Assembly (NCBI GenBank): GCA_946892665.1
Contig: CAMPOT010000001.1
Location: 1,364,001 to 1,428,000 of the forward strand
Length of the DNA: 64,000 nucleotides
Reading direction: 5' to 3'
Source of the DNA: Chryseobacterium sp. Marseille-Q5410
GTDB lineage: Bacteria; Bacteroidota; Bacteroidia; Flavobacteriales; Weeksellaceae
Under the pieces are notes generated by a model, which had not been told where the DNA came from, made no database searches, and saw only the letters and a program-made list of their open reading frames with translations. The translations under genes were made by a program, and so were the position numbers. Below, in pieces: positions 26,551 to 35,679 of this stretch; the stretch's first letter is position 1; the number at the start of each line of letters is the position of its first letter.

Positions 26551-27678
26551 ATGCTGAAAAGAGTAGTTCTTGTACTAGGTTTTTTATCGATATTTTCAAC
26601 GTCATTTGCACAGCATGAGGCTGTTGAAGTAAAAGAAACAAATACCCACGGGGTAGAAGCTCCTGTTGCAGTTTCTGAAGCTGATCAAGTAAGAAAAGAA
26701 AACAAGGACTTTATTAATCACCACCTTTTGGATGCGCACAGCTTCGATATTATGGTGACTAAGGAGGGAAAGCATATTGGTTTTCCGCTTCCTGTTATTT
26801 TTTATGATAAAGCCAACGGATTTCACGCAATGATGAGTTCTGCTTTTCATCACGGTGAAGAAGTAGTAGAAAGTAAAGGTGGAAACTACAAACTTTTCCA
26901 CGAAAAAATCTACAAAACCGATGCTTTAGGAACAATTAACCTAGATGAGGCGCACCATGCAACCAATGAAAAAGTCTTGGACCTATCCATTACTAAAAGT
27001 GTACTCATGATTGTTGTAGTATCTTTATTAATGATTTTTATTTTCGGTGGAATCGCTAGAAGCTATAAAAATTCTTTAGTACCAAGTGGTGCTGGGAAAA
27101 TTTTGGAACCTTTGATTCTTTTTATCAGAGACGATATTGCTAAACCAAACATTGGTCCGAAATACAAGAAGTACATGGGTTATTTGCTCACTATTTTCTT
27201 CTTTATTTTGTTCTTGAACATTTTCGGATTGTTGCCATTTGGGATTAACGTAACTGGAAATATCGCAATTACTGCGGCTTTAGCAATATTTACATTCCTT
27301 ATTACCCAGTTTACAGCAAACAAAACATACTGGCAACACATCTTCTGGATGCCTGGATTGCCTTGGCCAATGAAAATTGTAATGATGCCTATTGAAATCA
27401 TTGGAATGTTCATTAAGCCATTCGCACTGCTTATCCGTCTTTTTGCGAACATGACTGCGGGACACATTGTAATCATGTCACTTATCGCGATGATCTATGT
27501 TTTCAAAAATGTGATCGCTGGAGTAGCATTCCCTTTCTTAACATTTGTACTTTATCTTCTTGAAATATTAGTTGCTTTCTTGCAGGCATATATCTTCACC
27601 ATGCTATCTGCCGTATATTTCGGCATGGCAAACGAAGAGCATGCTCATGAGGGCGAAGAAGGAGTAGCACATCATTAA
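26551..27678 (+). CDS. atpB: ATP synthase F0 subunit a
   Basis: Subunit a forms the proton half-channels beside the c ring. The essential arginine is Arg296 in LLIRLFANMTAGH, and five to six membrane helices follow residue 145. The protein has 375 residues, with a long N-terminal part (signal-like peptide ending TSFAQ and a His-rich domain of about 120 residues) that E. coli lacks but Bacteroidota members usually have. It is followed by atpE after 24 bases. Confidence 0.93.
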   Translation: MLKRVVLVLGFLSIFSTSFAQHEAVEVKETNTHGVEAPVAVSEADQVRKENKDFINHHLLDAHSFDIMVTKEGKHIGFPLPVIFYDKANGFHAMMSSAFHHGEEVVESKGGNYKLFHEKIYKTDALGTINLDEAHHATNEKVLDLSITKSVLMIVVVSLLMIFIFGGIARSYKNSLVPSGAGKILEPLILFIRDDIAKPNIGPKYKKYMGYLLTIFFFILFLNIFGLLPFGINVTGNIAITAALAIFTFLITQFTANKTYWQHIFWMPGLPWPMKIVMMPIEIIGMFIKPFALLIRLFANMTAGHIVIMSLIAMIYVFKNVIAGVAFPFLTFVLYLLEILVAFLQAYIFTMLSAVYFGMANEEHAHEGEEGVAHH

Positions 27679-27702
27679 TAAAACCTTTTAAATTTTTATA
27701 TT

Positions 27703-27891
27703 ATGGATCTTAAATTAGTAGGAGCAGGTTTAGTAGTAATCGGAGCAGGTCTTGGTATCGGTAAAATCGGTGCTGCGGCTCTAGAAGGTATGGCTAGACA
27801 ACCAGAACAAGCTGGTAAACTTCAAACTGCAATGCTTATTGCTGCTGCACTTGTTGAAGGTCTTGCATTTGCTGCGCTTTTCGCAGTTTAA
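27703..27891 (+). CDS. atpE: ATP synthase F0 subunit c
   Basis: A two-helix proteolipid of 62 residues forms the rotor ring. The ion-binding carboxylate is Glu52 in ALVEGLAF, and the loop ARQPEQ joins the helices. The polar residues used by sodium-type rings (Gln in helix 1, Ser-Thr after the Glu) are absent: Gly follows Glu52. Proton coupling is therefore expected. A hairpin with a T-run follows in the 106-base gap before atpF. Confidence 0.93.
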   Translation: MDLKLVGAGLVVIGAGLGIGKIGAAALEGMARQPEQAGKLQTAMLIAAALVEGLAFAALFAV

Positions 27892-27916
27892 TCAAGCTTT
27901 TCAGCCACCCAAAAAT

Positions 27917-27954
27917 CATCTGCCGGGAACGGTTGGTTACGGCAGATGTTTTTT
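27917..27954 (+). terminator. Hairpin with T-run between atpE and atpF (attenuator candidate)
   Basis: A perfect 9-bp stem CATCTGCCG/CGGCAGATG with a 14-base loop is followed by six T. It has the form of an intrinsic terminator, yet the atp genes continue 44 bases later in the same direction, so partial termination or protection of the atpE 3' end is likely. Confidence 0.7.
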
Positions 27955-27997
27955 CTAAAAAAATTAAAAACAATTACAATATATATCATAACTCATT

Positions 27998-28495
27998 ATG
28001 GGATTATTAGAAAATTTTTCATCAGGTTTATTCATCATACAATCGGTGGTTTTTATCATTCTATTGTTGGTACTAAGAAAATTCGCATGGAAACCAATTA
28101 TGGATGCTGTGAATGAAAGAGAAGTAACAATCGTTGATTCTCTTAATCAAGCTAAATTGGCAAGACAAGAAGTGCAGAATTTAAAGGCTGAAAACGAAAA
28201 CATTATCCGTGAAGCTAAAATTGAGCGCGACAATATCTTGAAAGAAGCGAGAGAAATCAAAGAAAGAATTGTAGGTGATGCCAAGAATGTTGCGCAAACC
28301 GAAGCTGATAAAATTATCGAGCAGGCAAGGCAATCAATCCAAGCAGAGAAAACTGCAGCAATGGCAGATATTAAAAACCAAATCGGTGCTCTTTCCGTAA
28401 CCATCGCTGAGTCTATATTGAAGCAAAAATTAGATAACGACGGTGCTCAAAACGCATTGGTACAAAACATTCTTAACAAATCTAATTTGAACTAA
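27998..28495 (+). CDS. atpF: ATP synthase F0 subunit b
   Basis: This is the peripheral-stalk subunit: one N-terminal membrane helix (FIIQSVVFIILLLVLRKFAW) followed by a long charged coiled coil of about 130 residues. The length of 165 residues is typical. It starts after the hairpin gap and is followed by atpH after one base, which suggests translational coupling. Confidence 0.94.
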   Translation: MGLLENFSSGLFIIQSVVFIILLLVLRKFAWKPIMDAVNEREVTIVDSLNQAKLARQEVQNLKAENENIIREAKIERDNILKEAREIKERIVGDAKNVAQTEADKIIEQARQSIQAEKTAAMADIKNQIGALSVTIAESILKQKLDNDGAQNALVQNILNKSNLN

Positions 28496-28496
28496 A

Positions 28497-29036
28497 ATGC
28501 TTACAAGTAAAGTAGCAAAAAGATACGCACAAGGATTGCTTAATTTCACCCAAGAAACGGCACAAACCGATACTGTTTTCGGGGAGATGAGCGATATTGT
28601 GAAAACGATTGAAAAATCAAAAGAACTACAGAATTTTTTTGATTCTCCGATTATTGATAGTAAGAAAAAAGCAAGCATAGCTTTAGAAGTTTTCAAGAAC
28701 TTTTCTCCTGTTACCAAAAGTTTACTTCAGTTGATCATTAAACAAGGTCGTGAAAGTCAAATGCAAAACATCGCTCAAGAATTCATCAACAAAGTGGAGG
28801 ATATGAAAGGTGTTCAGCGAATTACTATCACTTCCGCTGCGCCATTGTCTGATGAAAACATTAGCAGCATCTTGAAATCATCAGATTTGGTAAATCATAA
28901 CCAAACTTTTGATGTAAAATCGATCATCAACCCAAATCTTATCGGAGGTTATATCTTGAGAGTTGGCGATCAGCAAGTAGATCAATCGGTGAAATCGAAA
29001 CTAAGTAAGTTAAAAAAAGAATTTCAATTAAATTAA
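28497..29036 (+). CDS. atpH: ATP synthase F1 subunit delta
   Basis: Delta links the b stalk to the top of the alpha-beta hexamer. The N-terminal helical domain starts SKVAKRYAQGLLNF. The C-terminal part contains GVQRITITSAAPLSDENI and ends IGGYILRVGDQQVDQSV, both typical of the family. The protein has 179 residues and lies between atpF and atpA in the usual order. Confidence 0.93.
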   Translation: MLTSKVAKRYAQGLLNFTQETAQTDTVFGEMSDIVKTIEKSKELQNFFDSPIIDSKKKASIALEVFKNFSPVTKSLLQLIIKQGRESQMQNIAQEFINKVEDMKGVQRITITSAAPLSDENISSILKSSDLVNHNQTFDVKSIINPNLIGGYILRVGDQQVDQSVKSKLSKLKKEFQLN

Positions 29037-29053
29037 GATAAAACAACCATAAA

Positions 29054-30631
29054 ATGGCAGAAATAAATCCGGCAGAAGTATCTGCAATTCTTAAACAGCA
29101 GCTAGCAAACTTCGATACACAATCGAATGTGGAAGAAGTAGGAACTGTATTGTCCATAGGTGATGGTATCGCTTTGGTATACGGTTTAGAAAATGTTCAG
29201 TACGGTGAATTGGTGAAGTTTGAAAGCGGTATTGAAGGTATCGTATTGAACCTTGCTGAAGACAACGTAGGTGTTGCACTTCTTGGTGAATCTAAATTAG
29301 TAAAAGAAGGTGATACCGTAAACAGAACCAAAAGAATTTCATCAATCAAAGTTGGTGAAGGGATGTTGGGAAGAGTAGTTGATACCCTCGGAAATCCTAT
29401 CGATGGAAAAGGACCTATCGCTGGTGAATTATTCGAAATGCCATTGGAAAGAAAGGCTCCGGGAGTAATTTTCCGTCAGCCGGTTACTGAACCACTTCAA
29501 ACTGGTATCGTAGCAATTGATTCCATGATTCCTGTAGGAAGAGGGCAAAGAGAGTTGATCATCGGTGACCGTCAAACAGGTAAAACTACTGTGGCAATCG
29601 ATACAATTCTTAACCAAAAAGAATTTTATGATGCAGGACAGCCAGTATATTGTATTTATGTTGCAGTAGGACAAAAAGCTTCTACCGTAGCACAAATCGT
29701 AAAAACATTAGAAGATAAAGGAGCAGCAGCTTACACCGTAGTGGTAGCAGCAAATGCTTCCGACCCAACTCCAATGCAGGTTTATGCGCCAATGGCAGGA
29801 GCTTCAATCGGAGAATATTTCCGTGATACTGGTAGACCAGCTTTGATCATCTATGATGATTTATCTAAACAGGCAGTTGCTTATCGTGAGCTTTCTCTAT
29901 TGTTGAGAAGACCACCGGGCCGTGAAGCTTATCCAGGTGACGTTTTCTACCTTCACTCCAGATTATTGGAAAGAGCTGCAAAAGTAATCGCTGATGATAC
30001 TATTGCTGCTCAAATGAATGATTTACCTGAATCTTTGAAACCAATTGTTAAAGGTGGTGGATCATTAACTGCACTTCCAATCATTGAAACACAAGCAGGT
30101 GACGTTTCTGCATATATTCCGACCAATGTAATTTCAATTACTGATGGACAGATTTTCTTGGAGTCAGATTTATTCAACTCAGGGGTTCGTCCGGCGATCA
30201 ACGTAGGTATTTCGGTATCACGTGTTGGAGGTAACGCTCAGATAAAATCAATGAAAAAAGTTTCAGGTACTTTGAAACTTGATCAAGCGCAGTACAAAGA
30301 ATTGGAAGCTTTTGCTAAATTCGGTTCAGATCTTGACGCTTCGACTCTTGGGGTAATTTCTAAAGGTGAAAGAAACGTAGAAATCTTGAAACAACCGGTT
30401 AATTCACCACTTCCTGTAGATTCTCAGGTAGCAATGATTTATGCAGGTACTGAAAACTTATTGAGAAATATACCTATTGCGAAAGTTAAAGAATTCCAAA
30501 AAGAATATGTAGAATTCTTGAGATTTAAACATCCTGATACCATGGCTGCGATTAAAACTGGTAAAATTGATGACAGCATCACAGGAGTTTTGAAGCAAGC
30601 TGCTACAGAATTGGCTTCTAAATACAACTAA
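29054..30631 (+). CDS. atpA: ATP synthase F1 subunit alpha
   Basis: Alpha is the non-catalytic nucleotide-binding subunit of the F1 hexamer. The P-loop GDRQTGKT lies near residue 172, and the family signature near residue 375 ([14 protein letters not shown]) is present; the arginine finger is in this region. The length of 525 residues is normal. It is followed by atpG after a gap that holds a perfect AT-rich inverted repeat. Confidence 0.96.
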   Translation: MAEINPAEVSAILKQQLANFDTQSNVEEVGTVLSIGDGIALVYGLENVQYGELVKFESGIEGIVLNLAEDNVGVALLGESKLVKEGDTVNRTKRISSIKVGEGMLGRVVDTLGNPIDGKGPIAGELFEMPLERKAPGVIFRQPVTEPLQTGIVAIDSMIPVGRGQRELIIGDRQTGKTTVAIDTILNQKEFYDAGQPVYCIYVAVGQKASTVAQIVKTLEDKGAAAYTVVVAANASDPTPMQVYAPMAGASIGEYFRDTGRPALIIYDDLSKQAVAYRELSLLLRRPPGREAYPGDVFYLHSRLLERAAKVIADDTIAAQMNDLPESLKPIVKGGGSLTALPIIETQAGDVSAYIPTNVISITDGQIFLESDLFNSGVRPAINVGISVSRVGGNAQIKSMKKVSGTLKLDQAQYKELEAFAKFGSDLDASTLGVISKGERNVEILKQPVNSPLPVDSQVAMIYAGTENLLRNIPIAKVKEFQKEYVEFLRFKHPDTMAAIKTGKIDDSITGVLKQAATELASKYN

Positions 30632-30644
30632 AATTAATTCAATA

Positions 30645-30678
30645 TTCAATATTCAGAATGTATTTTCTGAATATTGAA
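30645..30678. repeat. Perfect 14-bp AT-rich inverted repeat between atpA and atpG
   Basis: TTCAATATTCAGAA and its exact complement flank a 6-base loop (TGTATT). The hairpin lies 13 bases after the atpA stop and 22 bases before the atpG ATG. There is no clean T-run, so it looks more like an RNA processing or stability element than a terminator. Confidence 0.75.
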
Positions 30679-30700
30679 TTTTAAATTTTCAACCCATAGA

Positions 30701-31558
30701 ATGGCAAACTTAAAGGAAATACGAGGAAGAATTACTTCAATCTCTTCGACAATGCAAATTACCAGTGCAATGAAAATGGTTTCGGCTGCGAAACTAAAAA
30801 AAGCAACGGATGCTATTGTCATGTTGAGACCTTACTCAGAAAAATTGCAGGAAATTATCGAAAATGTAAGTTCCACTACCGATCTTGAAGGGGTTTCTAC
30901 TTTCACAGCTGAAAGAGAAGTGAAAAAAGTTCTTTATATTGTAGTTACTTCAAACAAAGGGCTTGCCGGAGCTTTCAACTCTTCGGTGATCAAAGAGCTT
31001 AATCAAGTGATCGGAAACACCCAACACGAAGTAGAAATTCTTTCTGTTGGAAAAAAAGTGTTTGATGCTGTAAAAAGAAACCGAACAATCTACGATAATC
31101 AAAGTGCGATTTTCGATGGAATGAGTTTTCAGGTGGTTTCCAATTTTATGGAGAACGTAATGAAAGATTATAAAGAAGAAAAATTCGATAAAGTTTTTGT
31201 GATTTATAACAAATTCATCAACGCAGCTACTCAGGAAGTTCACACAGAGCAGGTTTTACCAATTGCAATGGCTGCACAGGAAGAAAACGCAAATACCGAT
31301 TATATTTTCGAACCAAATGCTGCAGAAATCCTTAATGTTTTGATTCCTAAATCCATCAAAACTCAGGTTTATAAAGCGATTCTCGATTCTATCGCTTCCG
31401 AACACGGAGCTAGAATGACCGCTACGCACAAAGCAACAGACAACGCACAAGCATTGAAAAATGATTTGGTAATCTTCTACAACAAAGCGCGACAGGCAGC
31501 AATTACCAACGAAATTTTGGAAATTGTATCCGGAGCTGAAGCGTTGAAAAATTCCTAA
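30701..31558 (+). CDS. atpG: ATP synthase F1 subunit gamma
   Basis: Gamma is the rotating central shaft. The conserved start MANLKEIRGRITSISSTMQI and the C-terminal RQAAITNEILEIVSGAEAL are clear. I chose the ATG at 30701 (285 residues) because the family begins here. An in-frame TTG nine codons upstream lies inside the right arm of the inverted repeat and is unlikely. It is the last atp gene in the window; beta and epsilon (atpD, atpC) do not follow. Confidence 0.94.
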   Translation: MANLKEIRGRITSISSTMQITSAMKMVSAAKLKKATDAIVMLRPYSEKLQEIIENVSSTTDLEGVSTFTAEREVKKVLYIVVTSNKGLAGAFNSSVIKELNQVIGNTQHEVEILSVGKKVFDAVKRNRTIYDNQSAIFDGMSFQVVSNFMENVMKDYKEEKFDKVFVIYNKFINAATQEVHTEQVLPIAMAAQEENANTDYIFEPNAAEILNVLIPKSIKTQVYKAILDSIASEHGARMTATHKATDNAQALKNDLVIFYNKARQAAITNEILEIVSGAEALKNS

Positions 31559-31587
31559 GAAAAATTCTTTTTTAAAGATTATAAATA

Positions 31588-31618
31588 AAGCATCGAAACA
31601 TTCGGTGCTTTTTTTTGT
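31588..31618 (+). terminator. Terminator of the atp operon
   Basis: An 11-bp stem AAAGCATCGAA/TTCGGTGCTTT (one wobble) with a 3-base loop is followed by a T-run. Confidence 0.8.
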
Positions 31619-31662
31619 AATCTAGTCAACTAATTACGGATTATTTATTATTTAATTTTGTA

Positions 31663-31670
31663 TATCTTTG
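31663..31670 (+). promoter_or_regulatory. -7 promoter box of the CNNM/CBS gene
   Basis: TATCTTTG, a canonical -7 box, lies 25 bases before the ATG at 31696. Confidence 0.6.
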
Positions 31671-31695
31671 CATCAACTATTTTTTAAAAATTTAA

Positions 31696-33054
31696 ATGGA
31701 CTCAGACGTCGTCAAGCTTTTCTTAGCGTTATTCTTAGTATTACTCAATGGTTTTTTCGTAGCCGCAGAATTTTCTATCGTTAAAGTTCGTTATTCCCAA
31801 ATTCAGCTCAAAGCCGCCGAAGGCAATGCTATGGCAAAGCAGGCGGAACATATCATCAAACATCTTGATGAATACCTTTCTGCCACTCAGCTCGGGATTA
31901 CACTTGCTTCATTGGCATTAGGTTGGGTCGGCGAAAGTGCGATGCACCATATCATCGAGAAGATTTTCCATTATTTCAATTTTGAAATTGCACAAGTATC
32001 GATTACTACCATTTCTTTAGTTTTAAGTTTCCTTTTGATTACCGTGATGCATATTGTTTTCGGGGAATTAATTCCGAAATCCATCGCGATTCGAAAGTCT
32101 GAAGCCACAACAATGGCAATCGCAATGCCTTTGCGCGGTTTCTATACGATATTCAAACCTTTTATTTGGTCCATGAACCAAATGTCAAACGGCGTTTTGC
32201 GTTTAATGAAAATTCATCCCGCGTCGGAACATGAAATTCATTCCACTGAAGAGTTGCAACTTTTGGTAAAGCAATCCGCAGATTCTGGTGAAATTGAAGA
32301 AGAAAACTATGAAATCATCAAAAATGCTTTCGATTTTACAGATCACTCTGCGAAGCAGATTATGGTTCCACGACAGAATATTTCTTCCATAGATATCGAT
32401 GAACCTGTGGAGGATATTATCACGAAGATCATGGATGGAGGGTATTCGCGTCTTCCCGTTTACAAAAATTCAATCGATAATATTATTGGAATTTTTTATG
32501 CGAAGGAAATTATCCGTGAATATGTGAAAAGAAAAGGCCAAATTACGCACCAAGATTTGGAAAAACTCATGCGTGAAGCTTTCTTCGTTGTTGGCAGTAA
32601 GAAAATATCGGATCTGTTGAAAGTTTTCCAGCAGAAAAAACAACACTTAGCAGTGGTAATTGATGAATTTGGAGGGACTGAAGGAATCATCACTTTGGAG
32701 GATATTCTGGAGGAATTGGTGGGCGAAATTCAAGATGAAGAAGATGATGAAGAGAAAATCGTAGACAAAGTTGGAGAAAATGTTTATTGGGTTCAGGCTA
32801 CACAGCCGTTAGACGAAATTAATGAGCATTTACCAAAGGTATTCCCGCTTTCCGAAGACGGTGAATACAACACATTGGCCGGATATATTTTGCATGAATT
32901 GCAAGACATTCCTGAAGAAAACCAGGAGTTCAACATTAATGATTATCATGTGAAAATCCTGAAAATGCAGAATAAGAGTGTCGATTTGGTCGAATTGGTT
33001 TACGAAGAACCGAAGATTATCGATGTTTTGACCGAAGAAATCAGTGAAATTTAA
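31696..33054 (+). CDS. CNNM/CorC-type membrane protein with CBS domains (hemolysin family)
   Basis: The 452-residue protein has three parts. An N-terminal DUF21/CNNM membrane domain has about four helices (LFLALFLVLLNGFFVAAEF first). A CBS pair lies at about 210-340 (FDFTDHSAKQIMVPR, VVIDEFGGTEGIITLEDILE). A C-terminal CorC_HlyC domain with VQATQPLDEINEHL follows. Members are proposed magnesium or cobalt exporters, and older annotation calls them hemolysins. GldE of flavobacteria belongs to the same superfamily, but I see no reason to prefer it. clpS follows after 18 bases. Confidence 0.85.
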   Translation: MDSDVVKLFLALFLVLLNGFFVAAEFSIVKVRYSQIQLKAAEGNAMAKQAEHIIKHLDEYLSATQLGITLASLALGWVGESAMHHIIEKIFHYFNFEIAQVSITTISLVLSFLLITVMHIVFGELIPKSIAIRKSEATTMAIAMPLRGFYTIFKPFIWSMNQMSNGVLRLMKIHPASEHEIHSTEELQLLVKQSADSGEIEEENYEIIKNAFDFTDHSAKQIMVPRQNISSIDIDEPVEDIITKIMDGGYSRLPVYKNSIDNIIGIFYAKEIIREYVKRKGQITHQDLEKLMREAFFVVGSKKISDLLKVFQQKKQHLAVVIDEFGGTEGIITLEDILEELVGEIQDEEDDEEKIVDKVGENVYWVQATQPLDEINEHLPKVFPLSEDGEYNTLAGYILHELQDIPEENQEFNINDYHVKILKMQNKSVDLVELVYEEPKIIDVLTEEISEI

Positions 33055-33072
33055 TTTAAAATTTAATCTTTG

Positions 33073-33390
33073 ATGATTTTTTTTAATAGCGTTCCTGGCT
33101 TTGTAAAGGATTACGAAAAACCACAGCGTGAATACGAAGAAGATGTTGCGCTGATGGAAGATGAAGACGAAGTTTACAAATTGGTGCTTTGGAATGATGA
33201 TGTCAATACTTTTGATTATGTAATTGAATGCCTGATAGAAATTTGCGGACACACCTTGGAACAAGCCGAACAATGCACCATATTGGTTCATTACAAAGGG
33301 AAATGTACCGTGAAAACAGGAAGTTTGGAACTCCTGAAGCCAATGCATGAAAAATTAATTTCCCGAAGTTTAACTTCAGAAATCGTATAA
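33073..33390 (+). CDS. clpS: ATP-dependent Clp protease adaptor ClpS
   Basis: ClpS delivers N-degron proteins to ClpAP or ClpCP. The core segment KLVLWNDDVNTFDYVIECL contains the family NDD motif near residue 44, and HYKGKCTVKTG follows. The length of 105 residues includes an acidic N-terminal extension. I chose the ATG at 33073 over the TTG one codon upstream. It is probably co-transcribed with the CNNM/CBS gene and ends at a perfect hairpin terminator. Confidence 0.92.
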   Translation: MIFFNSVPGFVKDYEKPQREYEEDVALMEDEDEVYKLVLWNDDVNTFDYVIECLIEICGHTLEQAEQCTILVHYKGKCTVKTGSLELLKPMHEKLISRSLTSEIV

Positions 33391-33392
33391 CC

Positions 33393-33420
33393 AAAGTTTC
33401 GTCTCCGAAACTTTTCTTTT
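33393..33420 (+). terminator. Terminator after clpS
   Basis: A perfect 9-bp stem AAAGTTTCG/CGAAACTTT with a TCTC loop starts two bases after the stop and is followed by TCTTTT. Confidence 0.75.
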
Positions 33421-33430
33421 ATAAAAAAAT

Positions 33431-34087
33431 ATGAGTTCAGTACTTTTAATCGTGATTGCCGTAACTGCTGTTATTAGTTTTATTGCTTTCAATAATCAAA
33501 ATATTTTCGAGAAATATAAATTTAACGTCGGTGCAATTCTGAGAAACAAAGAATACATCAGGTTGCTTTCCGCTGGTTTTTTGCATGGCGATTTGATGCA
33601 TTTGTTGTTCAATATGATGACATTGTATTTCTTCGGACCCATTGTTAATCAAGCCTTCGGAGATTTTGGGTTTTTGATGATTTATTTCGGATCTATCCTT
33701 CTTGGAAACTTATTTTCCTTGTATTTGTACAAAAATCAATCTTGGTATTCTGCAATTGGTGCGAGTGGTGGTGTTTCCGGGATTTTGTTTGCATCGATCG
33801 CGATGATTCCGGATTTGGGAATTTATTTTTTCTTCATTCCAATTCCGATACCGGGTTATATTTTTGGATTTCTTTACTTCGCTTATTCTGTTTACAGCAT
33901 GCTAAATCCCCGCCAACAAGATAATATCGGTCATGCTGCGCATTTGGGAGGTGCATTTTTTGGTTTGTTTTATGCAGTGGCCTTGCAACCGGAACGAGCG
34001 ATAGAAAACGCACTGTTCCTTGGAATTATGTCGATTCCGTTAATTTATATGGCTTACCAGGTTTTCGTGAAGAAGAGAATAGGATAA
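33431..34087 (+). CDS. Rhomboid family intramembrane serine protease
   Basis: This membrane protease has 218 residues and about six helices. The catalytic dyad is visible: Ser112 in GASGGVSG and His171 in HAAHLGG. The HLLFNMMTLYFFG segment is the conserved helix 2 region with the oxyanion-hole His-Asn. Substrates are unknown. It starts 10 bases after the clpS terminator with no clear -7 box, and converges on prmC with only five bases between stops. Confidence 0.9.
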   Translation: MSSVLLIVIAVTAVISFIAFNNQNIFEKYKFNVGAILRNKEYIRLLSAGFLHGDLMHLLFNMMTLYFFGPIVNQAFGDFGFLMIYFGSILLGNLFSLYLYKNQSWYSAIGASGGVSGILFASIAMIPDLGIYFFFIPIPIPGYIFGFLYFAYSVYSMLNPRQQDNIGHAAHLGGAFFGLFYAVALQPERAIENALFLGIMSIPLIYMAYQVFVKKRIG

Positions 34088-34092
34088 ATTTT

Positions 34093-34941
34093 TTATTTCT
34101 TTCCCCAAACAAAGCGATCATTCCCCGAAATATCTTTCATTAAATGAACATCCGCTAAAATTTCGTGATAAAGTTGTAGGGTTTCATCTCCTAATTTTTG
34201 GTTAATTTCGAGGAAAATCATTCCGTTTTCTGAAAGGTATTTTTTGCAATCTTTCGCAATTTTTTCATAGAAAACCAATGCGTTTGAAGTAGGAGAGAAA
34301 AGTGCCATTTTGGGTTCAAAATCTTTTACCGAATCCGCAATTTCATTTTCCTCGTCGATTCCGATGTATGGCGGATTCGAGATGATAATGTCGTATTTTT
34401 GGTTTAAATTTTCATTCAAATAATCTTGATGAATAAATGCTATTTCAACTTTATGAAGATTGGCGTTTTTCTGAGCCACCTTTAAAGCTTTTTCCGAATA
34501 ATCAATCGCGGAAATTTCTGCATCCGCGAATTTCTTTTTCAAAACAATCGGAATTATTCCGCTTCCGGTTCCGATATCCAGGATTTTTAATGCTTGATTT
34601 GGGAAGTTGTTTTTAATCTTTTCAATTGCTAATTCCAGCAATTCTTCTGTTTCAGGTCTGGGAATCAGAACATGTTCATCCACAAAAAATTTTAGCCCGT
34701 AAAATTCAGTTTCTCCTAAAATTTGCTGATAAGGTTTCCCAGCTTTGAGTTCCGAAATTACTTTTTCCAAATCTTCGGTATGACTTTCCAAAAGTGGCTG
34801 GTTTTCAAAACGTCTTTGTAGAAATTTGTCGAAACCTACCAGCTTGTTGACAAATATGGAATAAAGGGCCGCGCCTTCAGATTCCGTGTACAATCCGGAA
34901 AGTTCATTTTTAAAGTATATTTTAAATTCTGAAATGGTCAT
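34093..34941 (-). CDS. prmC: Peptide chain release factor N5-glutamine methyltransferase
   Basis: PrmC methylates the glutamine of the GGQ motif in release factors RF1 and RF2 using SAM. The SAM site ILDIGTGSGIIPIVL lies near residues 119-133 and the catalytic NPPY is in IISNPPYIGI. The N-terminal helical domain that binds the release factor is present, and the length of 282 residues is normal. It is convergent with the rhomboid gene, with no terminator between. Confidence 0.93.
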   Translation of the reverse strand: MTISEFKIYFKNELSGLYTESEGAALYSIFVNKLVGFDKFLQRRFENQPLLESHTEDLEKVISELKAGKPYQQILGETEFYGLKFFVDEHVLIPRPETEELLELAIEKIKNNFPNQALKILDIGTGSGIIPIVLKKKFADAEISAIDYSEKALKVAQKNANLHKVEIAFIHQDYLNENLNQKYDIIISNPPYIGIDEENEIADSVKDFEPKMALFSPTSNALVFYEKIAKDCKKYLSENGMIFLEINQKLGDETLQLYHEILADVHLMKDISGNDRFVWGKK

Positions 34942-35077
34942 TTTCTTACTATTTTTCGTTCTTTAATTTTAAAATTTAAATATAATTCCTTTTTCGCAAG
35001 TATGCTACAACATAGCTTCAAACAGTTATTAAATAAGGAAAAAACAAAAATTTAATAATATTTGAAAATAAAATTAC

Positions 35078-35085
35078 TATTTTTG
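35078..35085 (+). promoter_or_regulatory. -7 promoter box of the NlpC/P60 gene
   Basis: TATTTTTG lies 20 bases before the ATG at 35106. It may also serve dapD and the two glycosyltransferase genes downstream. Confidence 0.6.
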
Positions 35086-35105
35086 AAAAATCGCTATTTT
35101 AAAAT

Positions 35106-35642
35106 ATGAAAAACTTATTTTTCTTTGTCTTTGCCAGTACGGTTTTGGTGTCTTGTGGATCTTCCAAACCGGTCGTAAAAAGGTCTGTTCCAACCAAATC
35201 TGTGGCGAAAGCTCCTGGTTTGAAAACCCTATCTTCTCACTATTCCGGAAATGTCAATGGGCAAATTAAAGAAATTTTAAAAGATGCTGAAAAATATTTA
35301 GGCGCACCTTACAAATACGCAGGAAATAGTTCAGCTGGCTTCGACTGCTCCGGTTTAGTTTCCAAAGTTTTTGATGAAAATAAGATGAAACTTCCGCGAA
35401 GATCAGAGGATCAATCTAAAGCAGGTAGGGAAATCAGCATTAAAGAAGCGAAACCAGGTGATTTGGTATTTTTTGCAACTTCCGGTGGAAGTAGGGTTTC
35501 TCATGTTGGGATTATTCATGATATCGGAAATAATGGCGAAGTTACTTTTATTCATTCTTCAACATCCAAGGGTGTCATTATTTCTTCTCTCAATGAAAGT
35601 TATTGGAATAAATCCTACCTATTCGCACGAAGAGTTTTGTAA
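35106..35642 (+). CDS. NlpC/P60 family peptidoglycan endopeptidase, lipoprotein
   Basis: The 178-residue protein has a lipoprotein signal (LVSC lipobox, lipidated Cys17) and a C-terminal NlpC/P60 (C40) domain. The catalytic Cys81 is in GFDCSGLV. The His sits in SRVSHVGII, and a further His occurs in FIHSSTSKG. It is predicted to cleave gamma-D-Glu-diaminopimelate bonds in peptidoglycan. dapD, in diaminopimelate synthesis, starts 37 bases later, an apt cell-wall neighbour. Confidence 0.9.
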   Translation: MKNLFFFVFASTVLVSCGSSKPVVKRSVPTKSVAKAPGLKTLSSHYSGNVNGQIKEILKDAEKYLGAPYKYAGNSSAGFDCSGLVSKVFDENKMKLPRRSEDQSKAGREISIKEAKPGDLVFFATSGGSRVSHVGIIHDIGNNGEVTFIHSSTSKGVIISSLNESYWNKSYLFARRVL

Positions 35643-35679
35643 ATTTGCGAAAATTATCATTCTTAAAAAAAATTAAATA

